Assembly: GCF_947497025.1 (NCBI RefSeq)
Contig: NZ_CANMFC010000003.1
Span: forward strand, 474,662 to 538,661
Reading direction: 5' to 3'
DNA: 64,000 nucleotides
Origin: an uncultured Kushneria sp.
GTDB lineage: Bacteria > Pseudomonadota > Gammaproteobacteria > Pseudomonadales > Halomonadaceae
Shown here: positions 38,612 to 47,264 of the stretch, piece by piece
How positions within the stretch are numbered: the first letter of the stretch is position 1
Layout: the number at the start of each line of letters is the position of its first letter
Notes under the pieces: generated by a model
Seen by the model: only the letters and a program-made list of their open reading frames with translations
Told to the model about the DNA's origin: nothing
The model's database searches: none
Translations under genes and position numbers: made by a program

Positions 38612-40455
38612 GAGTCCTCCTCACTATCAAAGGGATGGGCGATATCCAGACGAACCGGCCCAACGGGTGAAATCCATCGGACGCCCACGCCTGCGCTTGT
38701 CTTGAGCTCATCCGGCCACCATTCACTGAAGGCGTTGCCGGTATCCACGAAGGTGGCGCCCCACCAGTTGTTGGCCACCTGGCGCTGATACTCCAGAGAC
38801 CCGACCAGCAGGTGTTTGCCCCCCAGAAGATCACCATCGCTGTTTTCAGGCGCAATGGTTTCGTACTCATAACCACGCACGCTGCTATCGCCACCGGTGA
38901 AAAAGCGTAGTGAAGGCGGCACCTGGCTGAAGTCATCCGTACTGGTGGCCCCGACCGTGGCACGACCGACAAAACGATTGTTTTCTCCAAGGCTTCGGAT
39001 CCACTGGCTATCCAGACGGGTACGCAGGAAGTTGGCGTCCGAGCCCCACGCATTGTTTGACCCTTCCACCAGGATATCCTGCCGGTCTCCCCACATGGGG
39101 AAGCGGGTATTGTCCGTACGCGTGCGGGACCAGCTCATGCCGGGAATGAACAGCAACACCTTGTCTTCTTCATCTCCCTGGGTGAAGTCTTCGTACGTGG
39201 TACGCAGATAGGCATTTTGTACCCAGTCGTTCTCGAAACGCCATTCCCGACCGAACGCCACCGAGCTCTCAAAACTGCGGGTATCACTTTCAGTGCGATC
39301 GGTATTTTTGAAGCCGTAGCGCATGTAATAGTTATCACGCGCCGGGTTGGCCAGCGGTACATTGTATTCGCCAGTCAGCGTCTGTTCGGGGCCTGAAAGA
39401 ACCAGATCATTATTGAGGCTATCACCCCGGTCATTGAGCCATGGCATGTTCCAGCCAAAATTGATTCGCGGCCCTACGTCCGTGGAATAGCCGATACCGG
39501 TTTCGAACTTGTGGCGGTCTTCCGGTGTGACGTTGATATCGATAGGTACGGTGGCGCGCTGCGGCCTTTCCTGCGCATCGATAGCGTTCTGGAAATTCCT
39601 GCGCTCGCTATCCCTGCCTTCATCTTCTATGCGTGCATCCGGTGAAGAGGTAACCATCGGGGAAGCGCTTTGACGGGAGCGCTCATCGAGTCGAGGGCGA
39701 ACGCTAATGCTTCGAAACCAGCCCGAATCGCCAAGACGCTGGCTGTAACGGGCAACGTCGGTGGCCAGATATCGATCATTGGGATCAAACGGCGCCATTT
39801 TGCGCAGGCGCTCTTCGCGAATCTGGCTGCCTGTAACAAAGATGTCGCCAAAGCGATAACGCTCCCCGCTTTCAAATATCAGCGATATGTAAGCAGCATG
39901 TTCCCATGGATGAACTTCGATACGGCTTTGTCGATAGCGGGCATCAAAATAGCCTCGCTCAAGCGCCAGAGCCGTTAAACGAGACTTGAGCGTATCGTAA
40001 GGGGCATGAAGAAGGCGTTCACCTTCCATGCCTGTCAGTGGACTGGCCTGAAGCGCCTGCTGAAAAGGCTCGTCATCTTCTGCCTCACCCTCGACACGAA
40101 CCACTACAGAACGAACACGGACAGGCGTGCCGTGGTCAACATCAACAATCACCTGTTCACGACTTTGAAAGCTGACTGCAATGTCAGGCTCATAGTAACC
40201 AAAGGGTTTCAGGGCATCCTGCACCCTTTGTGTCACCTCGGCGCTGTAGCTTTGCGTATCGGAATTTTCAGGAATATTCAGGGACTGGAGGTAGTTGCGA
40301 ATATTGGTGGCAAGCTCTCCTCGCACTCCCTTGACGTCTGCATTGATGGCCAATGCGGCAGAGGACTGACAAATGCTGACCAACATAAGCGTCAGCAGCA
40401 GCAACCTGCGAACGGGTGTGCCGGCAATCATGCGGTGACGAAAAAAGAATCGCAT
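38575..40455 (-). CDS. tamA: Outer-membrane translocation module TamA (Omp85 family)
   Basis: 626 residues, larger than E. coli TamA (577). A signal peptide (cleavage near ALA, about residue 36) precedes three POTRA domains and a C-terminal Omp85 barrel. 'GGDSSVRGYEYE' carries the conserved loop-6 VRGY motif, and the protein ends in Phe (FGIGPEF). An extra polar segment of about 45 residues, rich in Arg, Ser and Glu, lies between the last POTRA and the barrel. The gene precedes tamB and follows a membrane-anchored coiled-coil gene. Confidence 0.93.
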   Translation of the reverse strand: MRFFFRHRMIAGTPVRRLLLLTLMLVSICQSSAALAINADVKGVRGELATNIRNYLQSLNIPENSDTQSYSAEVTQRVQDALKPFGYYEPDIAVSFQSREQVIVDVDHGTPVRVRSVVVRVEGEAEDDEPFQQALQASPLTGMEGERLLHAPYDTLKSRLTALALERGYFDARYRQSRIEVHPWEHAAYISLIFESGERYRFGDIFVTGSQIREERLRKMAPFDPNDRYLATDVARYSQRLGDSGWFRSISVRPRLDERSRQSASPMVTSSPDARIEDEGRDSERRNFQNAIDAQERPQRATVPIDINVTPEDRHKFETGIGYSTDVGPRINFGWNMPWLNDRGDSLNNDLVLSGPEQTLTGEYNVPLANPARDNYYMRYGFKNTDRTESDTRSFESSVAFGREWRFENDWVQNAYLRTTYEDFTQGDEEDKVLLFIPGMSWSRTRTDNTRFPMWGDRQDILVEGSNNAWGSDANFLRTRLDSQWIRSLGENNRFVGRATVGATSTDDFSQVPPSLRFFTGGDSSVRGYEYETIAPENSDGDLLGGKHLLVGSLEYQRQVANNWWGATFVDTGNAFSEWWPDELKTSAGVGVRWISPVGPVRLDIAHPFDSEEDSWRLHFGIGPEF

Positions 40456-40519
40456 AACGTTCAGGATCTTCCTTGATCATATGAATCACGCCGTATGCCA
40501 ACGGCGCTGGCGGCACCCT

Positions 40520-41251
40520 TCAAGGATTCAAAAGATCCTGAAGTGACTCCTGGGCGGCATGCAGACTCGTCTGACTCTGTTGAAGCCGTTTATTTTGGGC
40601 TGCCAGTTCATCGACGCGCGCCTTGATCGAAGCCAGGGTCTCTTCCTGATCAGCCACGCTGGCGGCAAGCGTCTGCAATTGTTGAAGACTGTCTTCTATT
40701 GTCTGCAACCGGTCCGACTGCTCGGCGTTAGTATTATCTACATCCTTGAAACGTGCATCATAAGTGCTTTTAAGACCTTCGATAATCGCATCGAGTGAAT
40801 CCATGGATTGCTGTAACGACACCAGCGTTTGCTGCCTCAATGCGTCGGACTCTTCCAGCTGACTCAACCGCGCTTTTTGATCATCATCGCCGGCCTGTTG
40901 TTCAAGGCGTTGTTGCAACGTTTCAAGCTGCGTGCGCTGGTTTTGCTGTTCACCCCGAATGCCATCAAGAATGTGATCAAGGTTTGTCGACATTTCCTGA
41001 CGACTGGCTGCAACGTCCTGCGCTTTTTCCGTCAGCTCTGACATCCTGGCAGACCAGTGCCGGCGGTCCTGATAGTACTGTACTCCCATGGCCACCACCG
41101 CAGCGGCAAGCAACAGCAAAAGCACATAGACAGGCCACGGGGAGCTGCGCGAACCACGCCGAGCATGAAGGGATCGTGGTTCTGTTCGGGTTGAATACGC
41201 AGCGTTGCGATCAGCGCCTATGATGGGCTCTTCATGATCTTTTGGCGGCAT
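40520..41251 (-). CDS. Membrane-anchored coiled-coil protein upstream of tamAB
   Basis: 243 residues. A basic N-terminus (about 1-38) leads to one membrane helix (about 39-61), then a periplasmic coiled coil rich in Gln, Leu and Asp to the C-terminus. This is a type II topology by charge. No domain is recognised; it resembles structural tethers in layout only. The ATG at 41251 has GAGA upstream; a TTG at 41266 would add five residues. It ends 64 bases before tamA on the same strand, so it may be part of the tam operon. Confidence 0.72.
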   Translation of the reverse strand: MPPKDHEEPIIGADRNAAYSTRTEPRSLHARRGSRSSPWPVYVLLLLLAAAVVAMGVQYYQDRRHWSARMSELTEKAQDVAASRQEMSTNLDHILDGIRGEQQNQRTQLETLQQRLEQQAGDDDQKARLSQLEESDALRQQTLVSLQQSMDSLDAIIEGLKSTYDARFKDVDNTNAEQSDRLQTIEDSLQQLQTLAASVADQEETLASIKARVDELAAQNKRLQQSQTSLHAAQESLQDLLNP

Positions 41252-41422
41252 GAAAATCTCGAGCAATGTAGCAATCGGAAATATAACCTGACCCTTTCAG
41301 CCAGGTCATGAAACTGCATGCATGCTACGATGCATGGCCTGTGAAAAGCCAGTACAGGCTATCCGGAAGACAGGTACAAACGGCAATACCAGGGGCTCCC
41401 TGGCCAGAATGGAACGTTGATC

Positions 41423-42043
41423 ATGCCCCTTGAACTTCCCTCTTTGCCCTATGCAACGGATGCATTGGCACCCGTGATTTCCGAACATAACCTGCGCATG
41501 CATCACGAAGGTGTTCATGCAGGCTATTTGAAGCGCCTGAATACGCTGCTGGAAGGCGACGATCAGCCAAAACGCTCACTTGAAAACATTATGAGGACTG
41601 GCCGAGGTGAGGCTCAGGCCTGCGCCTGCCAGGCATGGAACCATACCTTTTTCTGGCAGTGCCTGACGCCCTGGTACCATCCTCCCGGCCAAGCCATTGA
41701 GAAGGCGCTTTCGGCACAATGGGGAAGCCTTGAAGGTTTTCAGAAGGCCTTCATGGCCAGTGCCATGGCCCACTTCATGGGCGGTTGGACATGGCTGGTG
41801 TATACCCCTCAGGGACGGTTGGATATTCATAATGCAGTGGACGCCAGCTCTCCGCTGCTTAAAGGCGTTACGCCACTGCTGGCCATCGACATGTGGGAGC
41901 ATGCCTGGTACGTCGATTTTGGCAGCGATCGACGCAAATATCTTCAAAAACTCTGGGATATTATTAACTGGCCGTTCGTTGAGCAGTGTCTCGAAGATGC
42001 CATTGCTACTGCGGAAGGCAAGCGCAATCGACTGCACGCCTGA
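41423..42043 (+). CDS. Superoxide dismutase, Fe-type, divergent
   Basis: 206 residues. Metal ligands are present: His27, the His in 'QAWNHTFFWQCL', and Asp/His in 'AIDMWEHAWYVDF'. Gln in 'CQAWNH' marks the Fe-type. The second-sphere His of the family motif (H31 in E. coli gene numbering) is replaced by Val in 'MHHEGVHAGYL', and the usual 'GSGW' reads 'MGGWTWLV'. It should remove superoxide but may be less active. GGAA precedes the ATG at 41423. It diverges from the coiled-coil gene. Confidence 0.88.
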   Translation: MPLELPSLPYATDALAPVISEHNLRMHHEGVHAGYLKRLNTLLEGDDQPKRSLENIMRTGRGEAQACACQAWNHTFFWQCLTPWYHPPGQAIEKALSAQWGSLEGFQKAFMASAMAHFMGGWTWLVYTPQGRLDIHNAVDASSPLLKGVTPLLAIDMWEHAWYVDFGSDRRKYLQKLWDIINWPFVEQCLEDAIATAEGKRNRLHA

Positions 42044-42065
42044 GTATTACCAGAATTTTGGCAAC

Positions 42066-42114
42066 AAAAAACGGGCTGGCTCGATATGACTGAAAGCATA
42101 TCGATGCCAGCCCG
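42066..42114 (-). terminator. Terminator of the galU-dehydrogenase-like operon
   Basis: A 17-bp near-perfect stem (42072-42088 with 42097-42114, one bulged T). On the minus strand it is followed by TTTTTTGTT. It also closes the convergent sodB-like gene. Confidence 0.88.
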
Positions 42115-42125
42115 CCTCTAGAGCG

Positions 42126-43436
42126 TCAGCGGTCGTCGTCTGCTGCTCTCTCCTGAGGATCGGCACTGCGTCCGATACCGCGGTAACAGAACCCGTGTTG
42201 CGCCACGAAGGCCGGATCGTAAATGTTACGGCCATCCAGAATCAGCGGTGTTGTCATCAGGGTCGACAAGCGACGCCAATCCGGATTCCAGTACTCCTTC
42301 CACTCGGTCACCAGCAATAGCGCGTCAACATTTTCACAGGCTGACTGTGCCGTGCCTGCCAGCGTCAGAAGCGGATGCTGGCCATAGTAATGCTCGATGG
42401 CCGGCAGCGCGGCTGGGTCGTGAAGTCTGACATGCACGCCCTGCGCCCAGAGAGCGTCCAGCAAACGAAGTACCGGGGCGTGTGCGATACGTGCGGTGCC
42501 GGGCTTGAAGGCCGCACCCCAGATCGCCACCGTACGTCCTTTCAGATCGCCATCGTAATACTGCCAGAGCTTGCGAAAGAGCTCTTCCTGCTTCTGCTCG
42601 TTGACCTGTACGACCTGCTCGAGCAGTCCATTATGCTGCCCTTCACGGGCACGAATGCTCGAGAGGCGATAAAGGTTACGAGCAAAGCTCGGGCCACCAA
42701 AACCACACCCCGGATAAAGATATTCGCGACCGATACGGCGATCAGACCCCATTGCCTGACGCACCAGCTCGATATCCACATCCAGACTGTCGGCCAGACT
42801 GGCCAGCTCGTTCATGTAGCTGACACGGGTCGCCAGCATGCCAATGACGGCAAGTTTGGTCAGCTCGGCTGCACGCCTTGGCATCAGACGGACATTGTTT
42901 TCACGACGATTGAAGGCACGCAGAAGCTCACCAATCTGGCGAGTGGCCCAGCCATCCTCACTGCCCATGATCCAGCTGTCAGGACGCGTGAAGGTGGCCA
43001 TGGCACGACCCTCTTCAAGCATGTCCGGCAAGGCAACAGCAACCTGGCGCTCCTTGCGAAGCAGGTTTTCAAGTATTTCCGTATGGCCGATCGGAAACGT
43101 ACTGTTATTGACCAGTACAAAATCGTGCGGCTCGCGTCCCAGCGTCTGCTCAACCCACTGGTCAGCGTCATTGCGCTGGTCTGCCGAAACAGCCAGCCAG
43201 TAGACGCTGGCACTGGGCAGGGACTTGGAGCTTTCACACAGCGTCAAGGAGCCATTGTCGATGCTCTGTGACAGCTGGTGATAAAGCCCTGGTTCATTTC
43301 TGATCCAGTCCGTCTCGGCCAGTACATTCCATGGCTGAGCAGGATGCGGCCACCAGTATACCTGGTGACCCACCATTGAAAGTGCAGCGGCTGCTGTTGC
43401 TGCACTCAGTTCGCTTCCATGCACTACCACCTGCAT
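42126..43436 (-). CDS. UDP-glucose/GDP-mannose dehydrogenase-like protein, catalytic residues lost
   Basis: 436 residues, full-length three-domain relative of UDP-glucose 6-dehydrogenase. The central helix 'LTKLAVIGMLATRVSYMNEL' matches the family. The active-site motif, normally GGxCxPKD, reads 'GFGGPSFARN' at 245-254, so the Cys nucleophile is Ser250, the Lys is Arg and the Asp is Asn. The first NAD loop (GxGxxG) is 'GSELSAAT'. The frame is intact with no stops, so it is kept as a protein rather than a pseudogene. It starts 2 bases after galU. It may regulate galU or bind a sugar nucleotide; this is inference. Confidence 0.82.
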   Translation of the reverse strand: MQVVVHGSELSAATAAAALSMVGHQVYWWPHPAQPWNVLAETDWIRNEPGLYHQLSQSIDNGSLTLCESSKSLPSASVYWLAVSADQRNDADQWVEQTLGREPHDFVLVNNSTFPIGHTEILENLLRKERQVAVALPDMLEEGRAMATFTRPDSWIMGSEDGWATRQIGELLRAFNRRENNVRLMPRRAAELTKLAVIGMLATRVSYMNELASLADSLDVDIELVRQAMGSDRRIGREYLYPGCGFGGPSFARNLYRLSSIRAREGQHNGLLEQVVQVNEQKQEELFRKLWQYYDGDLKGRTVAIWGAAFKPGTARIAHAPVLRLLDALWAQGVHVRLHDPAALPAIEHYYGQHPLLTLAGTAQSACENVDALLLVTEWKEYWNPDWRRLSTLMTTPLILDGRNIYDPAFVAQHGFCYRGIGRSADPQERAADDDR

Positions 43437-43438
43437 GA

Positions 43439-44329
43439 TTATGCCTCGCTTTGATAGCGCTTCAGCAGCTCACGGAATCCTTCACCGTACTTGGGATGAC
43501 GGCGTGCAAACGACAGTGTCGCTTCCAGATAACCAAGCTGATGACCGCAGTCGAAAGTTTCGCCTTCCATACGATAGGCAGCAACATCCTGCTTGCTGCG
43601 CAAGGTATCGATGGCATCAGTCAGCTGAATTTCATTACCTGCACCAGGACGCGTTTCGGCCAGCACCGGGAAGATGCTTCCGGGCAGCAGATAACGACCA
43701 ATAACAGCCAGTGTAGAAGGCTCAGTGCCGGGATCAGGCTTTTCTACCATGCCCGTGATCTTTTCGCTCTTGCCGGCTTCAGGCGTCTCGCCTTCAAGGG
43801 CTACGATACCGTATTTATAGGCGACTTCAGCCGGAACGTTCTGAACCATGATCTGAGCAGCGCCCGTCTGATTATAGGCATCAATCATGCCACCCAGATC
43901 GTTGCGCGTCATGCCTTCGTCATCGACCAGAACGTCAGGCAGCAGCACGGCAAACGGTTCATTATCCCCAATGACCGGGCGAGCGCAGAGAATGGCGTGC
44001 CCAAGACCCAGCGCTTCCGGCTGACGTACGCTGATGATGGAAACATCGTCAGGGATAATATTGCGAAGCTCTTCAAGAAGTTCTTTCTTTCCCTTCGCTT
44101 CAAGCTGGTTTTCGAGCTCGAAATGCTTGTCGAAATGGTTTTCGATGGCTGATTTCGAAGAGTGAGTAACCAGTACAATTTCCTTGATACCGGCCTTTAC
44201 GGCTTCCTGAACGACATACTGGATAACCGGCTTGTCGACAATGGTGATCATTTCCTTGGGGATCGCCTTGGAAGCGGGGAGACAACGCGTGCCAAAACCG
44301 GCGACAGGCAATACAGCTTTACGAATCAT
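43439..44329 (-). CDS. galU: UTP-glucose-1-phosphate uridylyltransferase GalU
   Basis: 296 residues. 'AGFGTRCLPASKAIPKEM' is the nucleotide-binding loop, and 'EAVKAGIKEIVLVTHSSKSA' and 'VGLGHAILCARPVIGDN'-like segments (here 'LGLGHAILCARPVIGDN') are typical. It makes UDP-glucose for polysaccharides, LPS and trehalose (OtsA in this window uses the product). It is the first gene of a two-gene unit with the dehydrogenase-like gene. Confidence 0.96.
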   Translation of the reverse strand: MIRKAVLPVAGFGTRCLPASKAIPKEMITIVDKPVIQYVVQEAVKAGIKEIVLVTHSSKSAIENHFDKHFELENQLEAKGKKELLEELRNIIPDDVSIISVRQPEALGLGHAILCARPVIGDNEPFAVLLPDVLVDDEGMTRNDLGGMIDAYNQTGAAQIMVQNVPAEVAYKYGIVALEGETPEAGKSEKITGMVEKPDPGTEPSTLAVIGRYLLPGSIFPVLAETRPGAGNEIQLTDAIDTLRSKQDVAAYRMEGETFDCGHQLGYLEATLSFARRHPKYGEGFRELLKRYQSEA

Positions 44330-44995
44330 TCAAGTTCCCTTTCTATCAAATATCAGACATATACGGGCTTATGGCACGGTGATACCTGCCATGACAGCAT
44401 CGTGATCGATAAACGGTTCAAAATCTTGCTTGAACAGGCGAATCTCGACACGACACTCTGTAATCGGGTTATAACCCCATAAAATACCGAACCTTTGCTT
44501 TTATATCCTTGGCAAAATGTTTCTTTTTGTACAAGTAAACCTGTCATTTTCTTTTGTTATTGATAGATAACGGTATAAATAGCATTTGAGTGTACATTCA
44601 GCTCAGTTAATGGAGGTCTACAAACTCCTTGAACTGACTTCATGAGCAACGCCTTCAACCAATTCTACTATAAGGTATCCGGATCATGATGCATCAGCTC
44701 ATGACATCGGTTGGAGCATGGGCGGTCATGACGCTTTCACTGCGTCAAACCATTAACAACAGGTCTGACCAGCTCCTCTCGTGACCGATTAATATGACCG
44801 ATGTGATCATCGCTTAGTGACTTCTCAATTCAAGACGCTTGTTCAAACGCAGAATTGGCCCTCTTGAATCCTGTGTAAGCACAGACAGGGGCGTCATGTG
44901 GAAACCATATTGGTTCATGATTCCCGCAGACCCTATACAATACAGGTCAATATAAAAGACGGCACAGGCTGCCCTACTCCTACAGGAGCTCATTG
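44330..44995. other. Gene-free 666-bp region between galU and ubiG
   Basis: No supportable gene on either strand; short frames lack SD sites. It is AT-rich for this genome and must hold the divergent promoters of galU and ubiG. Visible symmetry: GGGTTATAACCC, a perfect 12-bp palindrome (44466-44477), and GTTAT/ATAAC around TGATAG (44556-44571). A small RNA cannot be excluded. Confidence 0.6.
44910..44939 (+). promoter_or_regulatory. Candidate ubiG promoter
   Basis: TTGGTT (44910-44915) and TATACA (44934-44939) at 18-base spacing, 57 bases before ubiG. Weak but the best match near the gene. Confidence 0.3.
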
Positions 44996-45715
44996 ATGAG
45001 CGAGAAACAGCATTTCAACGTTGATCCGGGTGAAATTGCCAAGTTTGATGATCTTGCCAGTCGCTGGTGGGATCGTGAAGGTGAGTGCAAACCGCTTCAT
45101 GATATCAACCCCTTGCGCCTTGACTATATTGATCAGCGAGCCGGCCTGACCGGCCATCGTGTCATTGATGTCGGCTGTGGTGGCGGCATCCTGAGCGAAG
45201 CCATGGCCCATCGTGGCGCCGAAGTCACCGGTATCGACCTGGGCGAAGCCCCCCTTTCCGTCGCTCGCCTCCACCAACAGGAAAGCAGTGTCAAGGTGGA
45301 TTATCAGTGCATCAGTGCCGAGGACATGGCAACCAGCCAGCCGGGAAGTTTTGATGTCGTGGTCTGTTTTGAAATGCTTGAGCACGTTCCGGACCCGGGC
45401 AGCGTCATTAAAGCCTGTGCTCGCTTGGCCAAACCCGGCGGCCATGTCTTTTTTTCCACCATCAACCGCAACCCAAAGTCATGGGCAATGGCCATCGTTG
45501 GTGCCGAATATGTTTTGAATCTTCTGCCTCGCGGCACTCACAGCTTTCAGCGCTTTATCCGCCCTTCCGAGCTGGCCCGCTGGGCACGCCAGGCAGACCT
45601 TGAGGTGCGCGATATTACGGGCATGATCTATAACCCCTTTACTCGCCACTACCGGCTCTCCAACAAGGATCTAGACGTCAACTACTTCATGCATACCCGT
45701 GTGCCACATTCATGA
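44996..45715 (+). CDS. ubiG: Ubiquinone biosynthesis O-methyltransferase UbiG
   Basis: 239 residues. '[20 protein letters not shown]' is the UbiG N-terminus, and the SAM site is '[20 protein letters not shown]'. '[20 protein letters not shown]' is a family signature. It performs both O-methylations of ubiquinone synthesis at the inner membrane. AGGAG stands 7 bases before the ATG at 44996. Its stop overlaps the mupP ATG (ATGA). Confidence 0.97.
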   Translation: MSEKQHFNVDPGEIAKFDDLASRWWDREGECKPLHDINPLRLDYIDQRAGLTGHRVIDVGCGGGILSEAMAHRGAEVTGIDLGEAPLSVARLHQQESSVKVDYQCISAEDMATSQPGSFDVVVCFEMLEHVPDPGSVIKACARLAKPGGHVFFSTINRNPKSWAMAIVGAEYVLNLLPRGTHSFQRFIRPSELARWARQADLEVRDITGMIYNPFTRHYRLSNKDLDVNYFMHTRVPHS

Positions 45716-46404
45716 GTTGTACCTCCAATATTCCGCAGGCCGTTTTGTTCGATCTGGACGGCACTCTGGTCGATACAGCGCCGGATCTGGCTCGTGCAAC
45801 CAATGCGCTTAGAAAGGTGCATGGGCTATCGCCTCTGCCCCATGAAGACATTAGACGAGAAGTTTCACACGGTGGAAGCGCACTGGTAACACTGGCGCTG
45901 GGCCTGGAAAAGAAGGCCGCTGGGCACGATGAGGCGCGAACGCTTTTACTTGAACACTATGGTGAAAACGTTGCTGAAAAAAGCTGCCTTTTTGAAGGCT
46001 TTGCAGAGCTTCTTGAGCATTATCGCCGCACAGGTCGTGCGTGGGGAATCATTACCAACAAGCCCAGAGAATATGCCGTACCGTTACTCAAGGCACTGAA
46101 TATCGCGCCGGATGTCCTGTTGTGTGCTGATGACCTTCCGGTCAAAAAGCCGGATCCTGCCCCACTTCTTGAAGCAGCAAGACGTCTTGGTATTGATCCG
46201 CACAGGTGCTGGTATATCGGTGATCATCTGCGTGATATCCAGGCTGCCAACAACGCCGGCATGACGGCCATTGCGGTGACATATGGCTACCTTCGCGAGG
46301 ACGACAACCCAGATGACTGGCCTGCAAGTCAATTTTTTGAAACGCCAGAAGCACTTTGCAGGGTACTGCTACAGCAGGGCACGGGCGAGGCAGTGAGCCT
46401 ATAG
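45712..46404 (+). CDS. mupP: HAD phosphatase, N-acetylmuramic acid 6-phosphate phosphatase MupP type
   Basis: 230 residues, HAD superfamily. '[19 protein letters not shown]' is motif I, '[17 protein letters not shown]' motif II, and '[16 protein letters not shown]' with '[17 protein letters not shown]' motifs III/IV. It resembles phosphoglycolate phosphatase (Gph), but the ubiG-coupled copy in pseudomonads is MupP, which dephosphorylates MurNAc-6-P in the AmgK-MurU cell-wall recycling route. The gene overlaps ubiG by 4 bases. MupP is preferred on context; Gph is the alternative. Confidence 0.82.
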   Translation: MSCTSNIPQAVLFDLDGTLVDTAPDLARATNALRKVHGLSPLPHEDIRREVSHGGSALVTLALGLEKKAAGHDEARTLLLEHYGENVAEKSCLFEGFAELLEHYRRTGRAWGIITNKPREYAVPLLKALNIAPDVLLCADDLPVKKPDPAPLLEAARRLGIDPHRCWYIGDHLRDIQAANNAGMTAIAVTYGYLREDDNPDDWPASQFFETPEALCRVLLQQGTGEAVSL

Positions 46405-46430
46405 GGCGCGATGTTGGCCAATGACAATCA

Positions 46431-46462
46431 GCGGGCATTTCGTCTTTAACGAAGTGCCCGCG
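46431..46462. terminator. Stem-loop between convergent mupP and cpoB
   Basis: GCGGGCATTTCGT and ACGAAGTGCCCGC pair with one mismatch around TCTTTA-like loop bases. No U-run follows on either strand, so it may stall or protect 3' ends rather than act alone. Confidence 0.55.
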
Positions 46463-46479
46463 AATTCAGACCGGTAATA

Positions 46480-47250
46480 TCAGCCGCTGGTTTTTTGCAT
46501 GAACTCGCGTGCAAGGCCTGCCGCATCACTATCGGAATGCTCGCTGATTACTTTTTTCAACATGCTCTGACTTTCAGCCCCCTTCCCCTGACGCGCATAA
46601 ACGAGACCCAGCTTATACATCGCATCAGGCACCTTGTTGCTTTGAGGATAGTCATTAATGACCGTGCCAAAAGCTGTCGATGACTTGTCCAGCTGTGATT
46701 TGGCAGAGTAAAGCTCACCCAGCCAATACCAGGCATTTCCGTTCAAGCCGGATTGCGGATAGTCACGATTAAAGGCTTCAAAGGCAGAGATGGCCTGGTC
46801 AAACTCGCGCTTTTGCACATGCGAAAAGGCAGCCTGATAAGCGCCCTGAGCATCGCTGGAAGAGGACGCTGTACTCGATGACGTAGAAGACTGACTCCCC
46901 CCCGAAGCGGCCTGAGTTATTGGGTCACCAGCGTCGGCCGAACCAGTATCTTCACCAGTTGAAGCACTGGTGCTTCCCTGCGAATTGCTCAAGCGCTCAT
47001 CGAGATCCAGATAGCGTTGCTGAGAGAGCTTTGTTTGTTGCTCGAGCTGATGGCGAAGCTCTTCAATCTGGCCGCGTAGCTGATTGATATCCTGCTCCTG
47101 ACTCTGCAAACGATTGAATATTTGCAGATTGCCCGAACCGGAATCCGTGGACGCCTGATTATAAAAAGAGCCGGTTTGTGCGGATGCCCAAACGGACAGC
47201 GGGAGCACAAGGGCTCCCGCGCCGCACAGTCGAATAAGACTGTGTTTCAT
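46480..47250 (-). CDS. cpoB: Cell division coordinator CpoB (YbgF)
   Basis: 256 residues. A signal peptide (cleavage after WASA, about residue 24) is followed by an N-terminal trimerising coiled coil (about 45-85), a Ser-rich linker (about 90-135) and three TPRs to the end ('AFSHVQKREFDQAISAFEAF', 'NGNAWYWLGELYSAKSQLDK', 'VPDAMYKLGLVYARQGKG'). It links PBP1B and the Tol system during outer-membrane constriction. Last gene of tol-pal, 14 bases after pal. Confidence 0.95.
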   Translation of the reverse strand: MKHSLIRLCGAGALVLPLSVWASAQTGSFYNQASTDSGSGNLQIFNRLQSQEQDINQLRGQIEELRHQLEQQTKLSQQRYLDLDERLSNSQGSTSASTGEDTGSADAGDPITQAASGGSQSSTSSSTASSSSDAQGAYQAAFSHVQKREFDQAISAFEAFNRDYPQSGLNGNAWYWLGELYSAKSQLDKSSTAFGTVINDYPQSNKVPDAMYKLGLVYARQGKGAESQSMLKKVISEHSDSDAAGLAREFMQKTSG

Positions 47251-47264
47251 TGCTTACTCCGGGA

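Noticed and set aside
42126..43436. Pseudogene call for the dehydrogenase-like gene
   Set aside because: The frame is full length without stops or shifts; only active-site residues changed.
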